Shown piece by piece: positions 33,128 to 41,927 of a DNA stretch of 50,919 nucleotides. The stretch's first letter is position 1; each line of letters opens with the position of its first letter. The notes beneath the pieces were generated by a model. The model ran no database searches and was not told the DNA's origin. It saw nothing but the letters and a program-made list of their open reading frames with translations. Where the stretch lies: the NCBI GenBank assembly GCA_945860705.1, contig CAMART010000021.1, positions 1 through 50,919 of the forward strand, written 5' to 3'. The translations under genes and the position numbers were made by a program. Origin of the DNA: Chitinophaga pinensis (GTDB lineage: Bacteria > Bacteroidota > Bacteroidia > Chitinophagales > CAMDFR01).

Positions 33128-33899
33128 TAACAGATATATAGCGTCACTAAAACAACTATTGATACTTCTAGTAATAAGTATTTCTCAACTTAGTCTATTT
33201 GCTCAAACTCTTCCAGAGCAGAGTGATCCACCAAGATTAGTCAATGATTTTGCAAATATCATTCAATATAATGAGGAGATAGAAAGTGAACTAGTAAAAT
33301 ACAACAATACTACATCTAGTCAAATATCTATAGTAACTATATCTACTACTGAAGGCAACGATATAAGCGACTATGCTATAAAACTATTCAATAAATGGCA
33401 AATTGGTCAAGCTAAAAAAGATAATGGCGTATTGATACTAGTAGCTGTAGATGATAGAAAAACATTTATAGTAACCGGTAGAGGAGTTGAAGATAAACTC
33501 CCTGATATTATTTGCAAAAGAATCGTAGAAAACGATATGATTCCTAGTTTTAAAAATCAAAACTATGAACAAGGTATCAGAAACGCAATAGTAAAAATAC
33601 AAGGTTATCTTGATGGCACTTATAAAGTAGAAGAGGAAGATATAGTAAGTGGTGACAATGCTTCTTCTATTTCATTCACAAAAATTATTTTTATTATATT
33701 TTTAGTGATTATCATTCTGATATTTTTAAGCAGTATCAATGGTGGTGGTGGTTCTACGTATACACGTAGAGGGTATTATGGCGGTGGTGGTTTCTTTGGT
33801 GGTGGAAGTTGGGGAGGCGGAGGTAGCTCTGGTGGTGGTGGTTTCGGAGGCTTTGGCGGTGGTAGCTCTGGAGGTGGAGGTGCTGGTGGTAGTTGGTAA
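33117..33899 (+). CDS. YgcG-type TPM domain protein with glycine-rich tail
   Basis: A 260-residue exported membrane protein. It has a signal peptide (LLILLVISISQLSLFAQ, cleavage near residue 27) and a TPM domain at about residues 35-170 (PPRLVNDFANII, ISIVTISTTEGNDISDYAIK, KKDNGVLILVAVDDRKTFI). A membrane segment lies at about 190-210 and a terminal glycine/serine-rich tail ends GGGAGGSW. The ATG at 33117 overlaps the upstream gene; the TTG and GTG codons just before it are not needed. This layout is that of YgcG-like proteins paired with LemA. The function is unknown. Confidence 0.88.
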   Translation: MKNNNRYIASLKQLLILLVISISQLSLFAQTLPEQSDPPRLVNDFANIIQYNEEIESELVKYNNTTSSQISIVTISTTEGNDISDYAIKLFNKWQIGQAKKDNGVLILVAVDDRKTFIVTGRGVEDKLPDIICKRIVENDMIPSFKNQNYEQGIRNAIVKIQGYLDGTYKVEEEDIVSGDNASSISFTKIIFIIFLVIIILIFLSSINGGGGSTYTRRGYYGGGGFFGGGSWGGGGSSGGGGFGGFGGGSSGGGGAGGSW

Positions 33900-33901
33900 A
33901 A

Positions 33902-34363
33902 TTAGATTTTACTTTTTTGCCACAATTTTATAGCTCCATTAAAAAACTTCCAAGTCTGAGCACTATCTGCATCTACAAAAACATTAAATTGTTTACCTGT
34001 TTTATTTTTTATTTCAATTGACGAGGACAATGTCACAGCATTTAATCTCGGGTGGCAGATGATGGTATCAATATCTTCATAATATGCAAAATCATTACTA
34101 GTCCTTTCAGGATGATTTTTATCTATCCAGTAACTGGCTATTCGTTTCTTTGTATAAAAATTTCCTGATGACTTTAAGCCTAAAAATCCTCCTTGTGTAG
34201 TAAATAAAATTATCTCTTCATTTTTTTCTAGCAATCCCATTTTTTGTATATACATTATATCTTTTGAAGATAAACCTTTGCCTTTCATCAAATTTGGTTT
34301 ACAAGAAAAAAAGAAAGTAGAAATGAATAAAACAAATAAAAATTTTATCGAAAATTTTTTCAT
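33902..34363 (-). CDS. Lipoprotein of unknown function
   Basis: A 153-residue predicted lipoprotein. The signal ends STFFFSCKPN. The soluble part has two Gly/Lys-rich beta-like stretches and YWIDKNHPERTSNDFAYYED, without a family match I recognise. It converges on the TPM gene with a 2-bp gap and lies 4 bp after mreD on the same strand, so it is probably the last gene of the mre transcript. Its role in shape control would be guesswork. Confidence 0.75.
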   Translation of the reverse strand: MKKFSIKFLFVLFISTFFFSCKPNLMKGKGLSSKDIMYIQKMGLLEKNEEIILFTTQGGFLGLKSSGNFYTKKRIASYWIDKNHPERTSNDFAYYEDIDTIICHPRLNAVTLSSSIEIKNKTGKQFNVFVDADSAQTWKFFNGAIKLWQKSKI

Positions 34364-34367
34364 TTTA

Positions 34368-34892
34368 TTATGAAGAATATTTTGTACTGGATTTACTAGA
34401 TGTAAGAAATATATACAATACCATAGATAACAAAGAAAATATAGTACTCAATACTGTTTTTAAAAGTGTATAATGATATGCATGAAAATCACCTTTTTCT
34501 ATTCTAAAATAAACGAGATGATGTATAAAAGTAAGAATAGCTATATAAATAATAAACCAAGTAAATCCATGATAATTTATATCCATGATTTCATCGGCTT
34601 CTTGTTCTTTTGGATTCAATAATTTAAATAGATAAGGCCTAATAAACGCTATCAGAACCAATGAAAAGGCATGCATACCAAGAGTTTCTTGAAATATATC
34701 AATAGTAAATCCTAAACCAAAAGCAATAAACAGTAATAAATATTTGGGTGTATTGAGTGGCAATAAAAATATAAGCAATGGATATAAGTATGGATTGATA
34801 AATCCACTTATATTGATATAATTGAGTATTAGTATTTGTATTACTAATATCAAAACACAATGACTTATATATTTAATTACCTGCCTGTTCAT
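34368..34892 (-). CDS. mreD: Rod shape-determining protein MreD
   Basis: A 174-residue polytopic protein with about five membrane segments (VLILVIQILILNYINI, YLYPLLIFLLPLNTPKYLLL and others). The length, hydrophobic profile, FGLGFTIDIFQETLGMHAFS motif and position after mreC identify it as MreD, the least conserved elongasome part. It joins MreC in the inner membrane to control RodA-PBP2 activity. Its ATG lies inside mreC with a 20-bp overlap, indicating translational coupling. Identity leans partly on gene order. Confidence 0.85.
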   Translation of the reverse strand: MNRQVIKYISHCVLILVIQILILNYINISGFINPYLYPLLIFLLPLNTPKYLLLFIAFGLGFTIDIFQETLGMHAFSLVLIAFIRPYLFKLLNPKEQEADEIMDINYHGFTWFIIYIAILTFIHHLVYFRIEKGDFHAYHYTLLKTVLSTIFSLLSMVLYIFLTSSKSSTKYSS

Positions 34893-35724
34893 CTTTTACG
34901 GTTTCTTGTAGTGCTTCAATTTCGTTTTTGCGTAAATTATTTACAATATATACATGGTTGAGTGCTTGAAACTCTGCACTTAATCGTACCCTCAACTCTA
35001 ATAAATTAGAACCTTGTATTTCTTTAAAATCCTCAATTTTACCTACCATTAAATCTGCTGGAAAAAAAGATGAATACATACTTGTAACCACTGTGTCACC
35101 TTTTGCTACTTTCACATGATTGGGTATTTTGCTGAGTATACAATACTGACTACTTTTTTCATCCCACTCTAGATTACCAAAATATTCGTTCTTCTTTAGT
35201 TTTACACTCACTCTAGATTCAGTATTCAATAATGACATCACCAATGAAAAATCTTTTGAAACACCAACTACTATTCCCACAATTCCTTTGTCATTAAATA
35301 CACCCATATTTTTCTTTACACCATGTATACTTCCTCTATCAATAGTAATAAAATTTTTAGCTCTATCTGTAGTATTATTTACTACATAAGCATTCATGTA
35401 AGAATAAACTTGTTCCAGTTTTTGATCTATAGTATCCTTTGTGGAGTCAACAGAAATGGTATTATTTACAAAATTATGTTTTAGTTGTTCGTGAAGTTTT
35501 CTATTCTCTACCATCAAGCTATCATTTACTCTAGATAGAGTGAAGTATTTAAATACATTTGTTTGAGCAGTATAAATCTTTGAAGTCAATTGTCTGTTCG
35601 TATTCATAAAAGCACTATTATAATATCTATTATTATTGGAGATAAGCAATAGGCATATAAACTCCAAGATAAGAAATAGAAAGATAAAATAATTATCGCT
35701 AAGAAATTTTAATAGATAACGCAT
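34873..35724 (-). CDS. mreC: Rod shape-determining protein MreC
   Basis: A 283-residue elongasome protein: an N-terminal membrane segment (about residues 11-28, YFIFLFLILEFICLLLIS), a periplasmic coiled coil (about 55-85, VNDSLMVENRKLHEQLKHN) and two beta domains. ITIDRGSIHGVKKNMGVFND, GIVGIVVGVSKDFSLVMSLL and KGDTVVTSMYSSFFPADLMV match the MreC core. The protein binds PBP2 and activates it. It follows mreB by 29 bp and overlaps mreD by 20 bp. Confidence 0.93.
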   Translation of the reverse strand: MRYLLKFLSDNYFIFLFLILEFICLLLISNNNRYYNSAFMNTNRQLTSKIYTAQTNVFKYFTLSRVNDSLMVENRKLHEQLKHNFVNNTISVDSTKDTIDQKLEQVYSYMNAYVVNNTTDRAKNFITIDRGSIHGVKKNMGVFNDKGIVGIVVGVSKDFSLVMSLLNTESRVSVKLKKNEYFGNLEWDEKSSQYCILSKIPNHVKVAKGDTVVTSMYSSFFPADLMVGKIEDFKEIQGSNLLELRVRLSAEFQALNHVYIVNNLRKNEIEALQETVKDEQAGN

Positions 35725-35753
35725 GTTTGTATTCTATAATGAATAAATATTTA

Positions 35754-36776
35754 TTACATTAAGAAGGTAAACTTGTCCATGTTTTTGAGAGCAATACCTG
35801 TACCTCTTGCTACTGCTCTTAGAGGATCTTCTGCTACGTATACAGGAAGTTTTGTTTTTTGACTGATTCTTTTATCAAGACCTCTAAGCAAAGCTCCACC
35901 ACCTGTAAGATAAAGTCCAGTTCTATAAATATCTGCAGCTAACTCTGGAGGTGTAGTTTCCAATGCTTTTAATATTGCTTCTTCTATTTTAGCAATAGAT
36001 TTATCAATAGCATGAGCTATCTCACCGTATGATACTACTATTTGTTTTGGAATACCAGTCATCAAATCTCTTCCATTCACTGGATAATCATCTGGTGGAG
36101 AATCCAATTCTGTAAGTGCAGAACCAACTTGTATTTTTATATTTTCTGCTGTTCTCTCGCCTATAAGCATATTGTGTTGTCTACGCATATAGTCTACAAT
36201 ATCCAATGTAAACTCATCGCCTGCTACTCGTATAGATTGGTCACATACTATACCAGAAAGTGCTATAACAGCTATCTCTGTAGTACCACCACCTATATCT
36301 ATGATCATATTGCCTTGAGGCTCTTCTACATCTATGCCGATACCAATTGCTGCAGCCATAGGTTCGTGTATCAATCTTACTTCTTTTGCACCTGCTTGTT
36401 CAGCGCTATCACGAACAGCTCTTTTTTCTACTTCAGTGATGCCAGAAGGTATACATATCACCATGATATAGCTTGGAGGAAAAATAAACTTCTTGTCTTT
36501 GTATATCATTTTTATCATCTCACGTATCATGCTTTCTGCAGCATTGAAATCTGCTATCACACCATCTTTAAGTGGACGAATTGTTTTTATATTATCATGA
36601 GTTTTTTCATGCATCATCATAGCACGCTTACCTACTGCTATTACTTTATCAGTTTTTCTGTCAATAGCCACTATAGACGGCTCGTCTACTACTACTTTAT
36701 CATTATGTACGATCAAGATATTAGCCGTGCCTAAGTCTATGGCTATATGGTGAGTCATGAAATTAAATAAACCCAT
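35754..36776 (-). CDS. mreB: Rod shape-determining protein MreB
   Basis: Bacterial actin of 340 residues that forms membrane-bound filaments guiding wall elongation. Actin-fold motifs are IDLGTANILI (phosphate 1), IIDIGGGTTEIAVIAL (phosphate 2), LTGGGALLRGLDKRI (adenosine) and the FPPSYIMVICIPSG connecting region. MGLFNFMTHH is the short amphipathic start. The reverse strand carries a long open frame within it (36042-36734) that is a coding shadow. mreB leads the leftward mreB-mreC-mreD-lipoprotein group. No clear TAnnTTTG box was found upstream; TTACTTTG at about 36839-36846 is one base off. Confidence 0.97.
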   Translation of the reverse strand: MGLFNFMTHHIAIDLGTANILIVHNDKVVVDEPSIVAIDRKTDKVIAVGKRAMMMHEKTHDNIKTIRPLKDGVIADFNAAESMIREMIKMIYKDKKFIFPPSYIMVICIPSGITEVEKRAVRDSAEQAGAKEVRLIHEPMAAAIGIGIDVEEPQGNMIIDIGGGTTEIAVIALSGIVCDQSIRVAGDEFTLDIVDYMRRQHNMLIGERTAENIKIQVGSALTELDSPPDDYPVNGRDLMTGIPKQIVVSYGEIAHAIDKSIAKIEEAILKALETTPPELAADIYRTGLYLTGGGALLRGLDKRISQKTKLPVYVAEDPLRAVARGTGIALKNMDKFTFLM

Positions 36777-36908
36777 GTATTTTGTATGCTGTTATGTGGT
36801 GAAAATGTTATTATTCTAGTATTTTTCTAAATACAATGCAAAGTAAGTATAAAACATTGATAGCTAAAAGAAAAAATGAAAAATTATTTTCAAGTATATT
36901 TTAATTAT

Positions 36909-37448
36909 TTAAATAGAAACTCTGTAATGTAATTGATTTCTTTTCTGAAGTTCTTCTAAAATTATTTTAAACCAAAAAGAATAGGTATCCGGATTTGTTT
37001 TAATATCTACTAAAAGCTCTTCAACTGGCATCCATCTTACTGCCTCTATTTCATCTGTATTAAAGGTAAAATCTCCATCATAAATTCCCGTAAAAACAGT
37101 ATCAAACTCGTGCTCTGTAAGGCCACTAGCCTCATCTTTTGCTTTATAAATAAAATTAAATTCTTCTGTAAGTTCTGTACTAAATCCACACTCTTCCATG
37201 AGTCTTCTAGATGCTGCAGCTGCGTATGATTCGTTATCTCTAGGATGCGAACAACATGTATTGCTCCATATACCTGCCCAGTGATACTTAGTCAGAGCTC
37301 TTTGTTGAAGAAGCATATCGCCATTTGAATTGTAAATAATAATACTGATTGCTTTGTGCAACAAACCTTTTTCATGAGCTTCCTGTTTGCCCATCAGTCC
37401 TATTTGCTCACCTTGTTCGTTTACAAGTACTACTTGTTCTTCTGCCAT
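36909..37448 (-). CDS. idi: Isopentenyl-diphosphate delta-isomerase, type I
   Basis: Interconverts isopentenyl and dimethylallyl diphosphate (EC 5.3.3.2) for isoprenoid synthesis. It has 179 residues with a Nudix fold. Active-site motifs are HKAISIIIYN, the catalytic Cys in WSNTCCSHPRDNES, the Nudix-like RRLMEECGF, and EHEFDTVFTGIYDG with metal-binding Glu. The WFKIILEEL ending is typical. A TATTTTTG box lies at 37468-37475 on the minus strand. It is monocistronic by appearance, 132 bp from mreB and 94 bp from the next gene. Confidence 0.94.
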   Translation of the reverse strand: MAEEQVVLVNEQGEQIGLMGKQEAHEKGLLHKAISIIIYNSNGDMLLQQRALTKYHWAGIWSNTCCSHPRDNESYAAAASRRLMEECGFSTELTEEFNFIYKAKDEASGLTEHEFDTVFTGIYDGDFTFNTDEIEAVRWMPVEELLVDIKTNPDTYSFWFKIILEELQKRNQLHYRVSI

Positions 37449-37542
37449 ATCTATTTTAATTGTATGGCAAAAATAAGGCTAATTAGCTTAGAAATAGGAT
37501 ATTTCTATTTGAAGAAAAGTAAATAAATTCTTTAATAAAAAA

Positions 37543-37791
37543 TTATACTACTAACTCTTCTTGTCTTTCTTTATTGGAGTTTCTGCTATAGCTAAGTATA
37601 ATATCTATACTGCTTTTGTGCGGTTTTTTTGCGTCTGCATCTAAGTGATGAAGTACATGTTCTATGTCTTCGTATTCTTGATGTAGCTCTTCGTTTTCTT
37701 TCATTGCCAATTCTAACTGAGCTTGAGTAAAGGAATCAAGTTCATTATAAGCGTTTAGTAATAAATCGTTTGATGTAAAATTTTGGTTCAT
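37543..37791 (-). CDS. Small acidic protein downstream of the ECF sigma factor
   Basis: An 82-residue soluble protein, not assigned to a named family. It has a helical N-terminal half rich in Glu and Leu (AYNELDSFTQAQLELAMKEN, EELHQEYEDIEHVLHHLD) and a conserved-looking ending KPHKSSIDIILSYSRNS. It lacks the Cys/His pattern of a zinc anti-sigma factor and has no membrane segment. Similar short genes follow sigma factors in Bacteroidota, so an anti-sigma or accessory role is possible. A 16-bp hairpin (37969-38003) lies between it and the sigma gene, and direct repeats lie 27 bp upstream of its start. Confidence 0.65.
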   Translation of the reverse strand: MNQNFTSNDLLLNAYNELDSFTQAQLELAMKENEELHQEYEDIEHVLHHLDADAKKPHKSSIDIILSYSRNSNKERQEELVV

Positions 37792-37817
37792 ATGAATATT
37801 TTTTAAGTTTAAAGTTT

Positions 37818-37844
37818 ATCTAGTATCTAACATCTAGTATCTAA
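37818..37844. repeat. Two direct copies of ATCTAGTATCTAA upstream of the 82-aa gene
   Basis: The 13-mer occurs at 37818-37830 and 37832-37844, a 14-bp period. It lies 27 bp before the small gene start, where an operator could lie, but the AT-rich composition makes chance or slippage plausible. Confidence 0.5.
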
Positions 37845-37968
37845 AATCTTTTTCTTGTTTTCTGAATGTATAACGACACGATTTCTTAAGTATTATATTT
37901 TTGTGTCATATTTTAGTTAAAATAAACTAAATAATATCTAATATTTTGATTTTCATGGCTTTAAATCA

Positions 37969-38003
37969 ATCAAGGATTTTGAGCAAAGCTCAAAATCCTT
38001 GAT
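37969..38003 (-). terminator. Hairpin after the sigma factor gene (terminator or attenuator)
   Basis: Perfect 16-bp stem (ATCAAGGATTTTGAGC and its complement) with a 3-nt loop, 4 bp after the sigma gene stop. On the minus strand it is followed by only TTTAAAG, so the T-run is short and some read-through into the 82-residue gene is possible. Confidence 0.7.
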
Positions 38004-38007
38004 AATA

Positions 38008-38589
38008 TTAGAATTGTATTTGTTTTTCTTCTATCAATTTGCGTAGTTTGAGCAATCCATATCTCATTCTACCTAATGATGTATTGATACTCACTCCTGT
38101 CATTTCAGCTATTTCTTTGAAGCTAAAATTGAGGTAATGACGCATAACTACTACTTCTCTTTGCTCTTCTGGAAGCTCATCTACCAATGCTCGCAAGTGG
38201 CTTGCATACTGTTGATATTCCATTTTTGCATCTGCACCTGGCTCTGCAAATTTCAGCACATTGAAAATATCTTGTCCTTCATTATTTACTACCTTAGGAC
38301 TTCTTTTTACTTTTCTGAAGTAATCTAGACAAAGATTATGTGCTATACGAAGCACCCAAGGTAAAAACTTGCCTTGTTCATCATAGTTGCCTGCACGCAG
38401 GTTGTCTATTACTTTAATAAAAGTATTTTGAAAAATATCTTCTGCCAAAACGCTGTCACGTAAGGTCATGTTTATAGCAGTATAGACTTTGTCTTTGTGT
38501 CTATGAATCAATCTTTCAAGTGCAAACTCTTTGCCTTTAAGATATTGAGCTATAAGCTCTTGGTCTGTTGCTAAATGCGGTCTGTTCAT
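38008..38589 (-). CDS. ECF-type RNA polymerase sigma factor
   Basis: A 193-residue sigma-70 family factor. Region 2 has LIHRHKDKVYTAINMTLRDS and AEDIFQNTFIKVIDNLR, then FLPWVLRIAHNLCLDYFRK for promoter opening. Region 4 is LPEEQREVVVMRHYLNFSFK then EIAEMTGVSINTSLGRMRYG, a helix-turn-helix. Two-domain architecture with no region 3 places it in the ECF group; this version is broadly conserved in Bacteroidota. The promoter it recognises cannot be read. The 82-residue gene lies downstream, separated by a strong hairpin. Confidence 0.92.
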   Translation of the reverse strand: MNRPHLATDQELIAQYLKGKEFALERLIHRHKDKVYTAINMTLRDSVLAEDIFQNTFIKVIDNLRAGNYDEQGKFLPWVLRIAHNLCLDYFRKVKRSPKVVNNEGQDIFNVLKFAEPGADAKMEYQQYASHLRALVDELPEEQREVVVMRHYLNFSFKEIAEMTGVSINTSLGRMRYGLLKLRKLIEEKQIQF

Positions 38590-38840
38590 CTTCGTTTAGT
38601 TTTTGGTGAAGAATTAATAAATTAACTAAACGTATAGCTTTACTCAATAGCATTATTGTGTTTTTAATGATAAATAAAAAAAAGTAAAGTTATAGACCTA
38701 TGTATGCGATAAATTGATGAAGTAGAATTTTCTGTCTATATATAAGAGTTTTATAAAATTTTAACGAAGATAATACAAAAAATCGAAAATCCAAATTTTT
38801 GTTAAAAAAAATTTCAATCGTTCTATCTTTATACCATCAT

Positions 38841-40091
38841 ATGATACTAAATAGACAAATAGCTCCAAGCACTCAAATAGACAAAATAGATTTTCCAGAG
38901 GTACTTGTACAGGAAAACTTTCACTATATACAAGGTGCTACTCAAGAATACACTTTCTTACAACTCATCTTTGATGCAGGAAAAATACATACCGATAAAA
39001 AACTAGTGGCAGATGCCTGCTGTGATATGCTACTCTCTGGTACAAGCACTAAAATTGCATTTGAGTTGAATGAATTGTTAGATTACTATGGTGCCAGCAT
39101 AGAACCTATCATGGGCGAAGATGATCTCACTATTCGTATATATTGTTTAAATAAACAACTGCCAAATATACTTCCTATTATTCATGAGATACTAACTGAC
39201 TCTATCTTTCCAGAAGATGAAGCAAAAATAATACTAGCTAAATGGAAACAGAAACAACTCATCAACTTCAAAAAAACGGATTATCTAGCTAATAGAAAAT
39301 TTAAAAACTTGCTTTTTGGTGATGCGCATCCATATGGAGCTTTGATAAATCAAGCAGATTTTGACGAGGTGCAACTAAAAGATATTCTTGGTTTTTATGA
39401 GACTAATATTAAAAATAAAAATTGTAAAATCATACTTACAGGTAAGTTGTCAGATACGCTTATTCAATCTATAAAAAAGACTTTTGCCAATCAAAAAGAG
39501 AATGTAGATGTGGTATTTAATAATACTATTGATGACAATAAAAATTATAGTAATATTGAAAACATGGAGGATACTGTTCAGAGTTCCATAAGAGTAGGTA
39601 AATTGCTATGCAATATGAATCATGAAGACTATATGGGATTGTATACTTTGACATGTATTCTAGGTGGATATTTTAGCTCAAGGCTTATGAATAATCTGAG
39701 AGAAGACAAAGGATACACCTATGGTGTGCACGCTACTTTATATTCTAGAAAATTTGCTGGGGTGCTAGAGATTAGTACTGAAGTGAATAAGGAACATAGA
39801 GAAAATGCCATCAATGAAATAAAAAACGAAATTAATCGTTTAATAAATAAAGAAGTAGAGGAAGAAGAATTGGATAAAGTAAAAAACTATTTACTGGGGC
39901 AGATGATGCGAAGTATGGATGGGCCTATCAAAACAGGCAAAATATATAAAACCTTGCTAATGCAAAATTTAAGTTTTAACTTTAGTAAACAATTTGAACA
40001 AAAAATAAAAACTATTTCTTCAAAAGAATTGAACGAGTTAGCAAAAAAATATTACCAGATTGATACGATGCATATCGTATGTATAGGATAA
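38841..40091 (+). CDS. M16 family protein lacking the HxxEH zinc motif
   Basis: An M16 (pitrilysin-like) peptidase-fold protein of 416 residues. The ATG at 38841 (MILNRQIAPSTQIDKIDF) is preferred over the frame start at 38799, because promoter-like boxes (TTG 38799-38801; TATCTTTA 38824-38831, one base off consensus) lie between them. At the active site, where HxxEH is expected, it reads DACCD before MLLSGT, so it should be catalytically inactive. The second domain has GGYFSSRLMNNLREDKGYTY and the R/Y substrate-binding pair. Such proteins usually pair with an active M16 subunit, but none is in this window. It precedes the next gene by 3 bp. Confidence 0.85.
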   Translation: MILNRQIAPSTQIDKIDFPEVLVQENFHYIQGATQEYTFLQLIFDAGKIHTDKKLVADACCDMLLSGTSTKIAFELNELLDYYGASIEPIMGEDDLTIRIYCLNKQLPNILPIIHEILTDSIFPEDEAKIILAKWKQKQLINFKKTDYLANRKFKNLLFGDAHPYGALINQADFDEVQLKDILGFYETNIKNKNCKIILTGKLSDTLIQSIKKTFANQKENVDVVFNNTIDDNKNYSNIENMEDTVQSSIRVGKLLCNMNHEDYMGLYTLTCILGGYFSSRLMNNLREDKGYTYGVHATLYSRKFAGVLEISTEVNKEHRENAINEIKNEINRLINKEVEEEELDKVKNYLLGQMMRSMDGPIKTGKIYKTLLMQNLSFNFSKQFEQKIKTISSKELNELAKKYYQIDTMHIVCIG

Positions 40092-40094
40092 AAT

Positions 40095-41876
40095 ATGAAA
40101 AGAATAAAGCCAATTGTTTTTTTATTAATATTGATTGTATGCACTAGTTTTTCAGCACTACAAGCACAACAAATCATATGTGCTACCAATAATAATGTAA
40201 CTAATAATGTTTCCCTCATTTGGACACAAAGCTCCAATCCGTGTGGACCATTCGTAGCTTATTATGTTTTTGCATCTACTTCTAGTTCTGGCCCATTCAC
40301 TGCTATAGATTCTACTTTTACAATTACCGACACCACTTTCATACATACTGGAGCTTTGGCTGTGAATGCTAACTGGTACTACTATGTTGTAGCTATTTAT
40401 AATTGTGTAGGATTTGTACCAACACCTAGTGCTACTATACAAAATGCGGCACCTGCGGTGCCTACTATTAGCTATGTAACAGTGGGTCTAAATTTTGCAG
40501 AGATTCATTGGGATCCTAGCCCATCTCCTCAAACATGTTTTTATGTGATATATTATGATAGTATCAGAAATAATAGTGAAAGGCATGATACCGTTTGGGG
40601 AAGATTCAATACTACGTATATAGATTCATTTTTTACATATAACTCTAATCTAGATCCAATATTCTATACTATAGAGGCAAATGACTGTTGTGGAAATAAT
40701 AATGGAATCGTACAGCCTTCACACCGAACAATATTTGCAAAAAGCGAAGAACTTAAATGTGATGGAAAAGTACAGTATACTTGGAGTCCATATATTGGCT
40801 GGTCAAATATATATTCATATAGAATTTTTGCAAGTAATAATGGAGCTCCTTACGCTAAGGTAGCAGAACTACCCAATATTGCAAGAAGTTTTGACTATAG
40901 TGATTTTGGAGATTTTGACTCCGTATGTGTATTTGTAGAAGCGCTAAACGCTAGCGATACAAGTATTCATTCTCGCTCAAATATCGATTGTTCAAGACCA
41001 GCAGTCATTCAACAACCTAAGTTTTTTTATGTAGTAAATGCCACAGTCAATGACAATGAAGAAGTGGATTTGATTTGGGTGATAGACACAACTGCTGAAA
41101 TGTTTAGATATTATATTGAAACAAAATATTCAGGGCAACCTTTTTTAAGATTATTTGAAACTTTGGTTCAGCGACCATTTATAAGTGAAATAGATACTAC
41201 TTTAGATTCACTTTCTAATACTGCTTTACAGAGCTATACCTACAGACTACAAAGCGATGATAGTTGTGGAAATCGAGTAAAAAGCTCTGAAGTTTCTACT
41301 ATATTTTTAAAAGTGACTTTAAGCAATTACTATGAGTTTACACTCAACTGGACACCATTTGATATAGATTATGGAAGAGTGATTTCGTATGATATATATA
41401 GAAGACAAAATAATGAACCTTATGTTTTCATTACTACCGTAGACCCAAATTCTCTTGAATATATAGACAATGTAGAAGGTATTGTAAAAGACGGTGCGCA
41501 ATATTGCTATAAAGTAGTGGCGAAATACAACTTAAGATTGCCTAATGGAATTTCTTATAATAATCTGATCAGTAAATCAAATAAAGGATGTATCACGCAC
41601 AGACCTATTGTATATATACCCAATGCATTTGTACCTGAAGGAGTCAATAATATTTTCAGACCAGATATTACATTTAACGACCTTACAGGCTATAGTATGA
41701 GTATTTTTAATAGATGGGGTGAAGAAATATTTACAACTAGTGACTATGCAAGTGGATGGGATGGCAAGAAAAATGGCAAAGACTGCCCTGCAGGTGGCTA
41801 TGCTTATTTGATTCAATTTAATGGATTGGATGGTTTTAAAAATGAATATAAAGGTGTAGTGCTTTTAGTAAGATAA
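40095..41876 (+). CDS. Type IX secreted protein with gliding-associated C-terminal domain
   Basis: A 593-residue exported protein. The signal peptide is about residues 1-25 (FLLILIVCTSFSALQA, cleavage before QQ). Three or four fibronectin type III-like beta modules fill about residues 35-500, with paired Cys and repeated DSIRNN/YDIYRR strands. The C-terminus (about residues 505-593) is a gliding motility-associated (type B) sorting domain: IPNAFVPEGVNNIFRPD, YSMSIFNRWGEEIF, WDGKKNGKDCPAGGYAYLI, ending VVLLVR. It is therefore exported through the type IX system and probably kept at the cell surface. It is 3 bp after the M16-like gene. Confidence 0.9.
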   Translation: MKRIKPIVFLLILIVCTSFSALQAQQIICATNNNVTNNVSLIWTQSSNPCGPFVAYYVFASTSSSGPFTAIDSTFTITDTTFIHTGALAVNANWYYYVVAIYNCVGFVPTPSATIQNAAPAVPTISYVTVGLNFAEIHWDPSPSPQTCFYVIYYDSIRNNSERHDTVWGRFNTTYIDSFFTYNSNLDPIFYTIEANDCCGNNNGIVQPSHRTIFAKSEELKCDGKVQYTWSPYIGWSNIYSYRIFASNNGAPYAKVAELPNIARSFDYSDFGDFDSVCVFVEALNASDTSIHSRSNIDCSRPAVIQQPKFFYVVNATVNDNEEVDLIWVIDTTAEMFRYYIETKYSGQPFLRLFETLVQRPFISEIDTTLDSLSNTALQSYTYRLQSDDSCGNRVKSSEVSTIFLKVTLSNYYEFTLNWTPFDIDYGRVISYDIYRRQNNEPYVFITTVDPNSLEYIDNVEGIVKDGAQYCYKVVAKYNLRLPNGISYNNLISKSNKGCITHRPIVYIPNAFVPEGVNNIFRPDITFNDLTGYSMSIFNRWGEEIFTTSDYASGWDGKKNGKDCPAGGYAYLIQFNGLDGFKNEYKGVVLLVR

Positions 41877-41880
41877 ATTT

Positions 41881-41927
41881 AAATATTGAATTTTAAATGC
41901 TAAATGTTGAATGCTAAATATTGAATT
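41881..41927. repeat. Three copies of AAATRTTGAAT
   Basis: AAATATTGAATT at 41881-41892, AAATGTTGAAT at 41902-41912 and AAATATTGAATT at 41916-41927, separated by GCTAAAT-type spacers. They start 4 bp after the T9SS gene stop and run into the 5' end of the next small frame. It looks like a microsatellite-like intergenic repeat. Confidence 0.6.

Noticed and set aside
33739-33933. Val/Gly-rich 64-codon frame near the end of the TPM gene
   Set aside because: Alternate frame of the glycine-rich tail of the YgcG-like protein.
36042-36734. 230-codon open frame antisense to mreB
   Set aside because: It lies wholly inside mreB, has a Cys/Tyr/His-rich composition typical of a reverse-strand shadow of AT-rich coding sequence, and has no recognisable domain.
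40158-40442. 94-codon antisense frame in the T9SS fibronectin gene
   Set aside because: Ser/Tyr/Arg-rich shadow of a Thr/Ser-rich coding region; no start context or domain.
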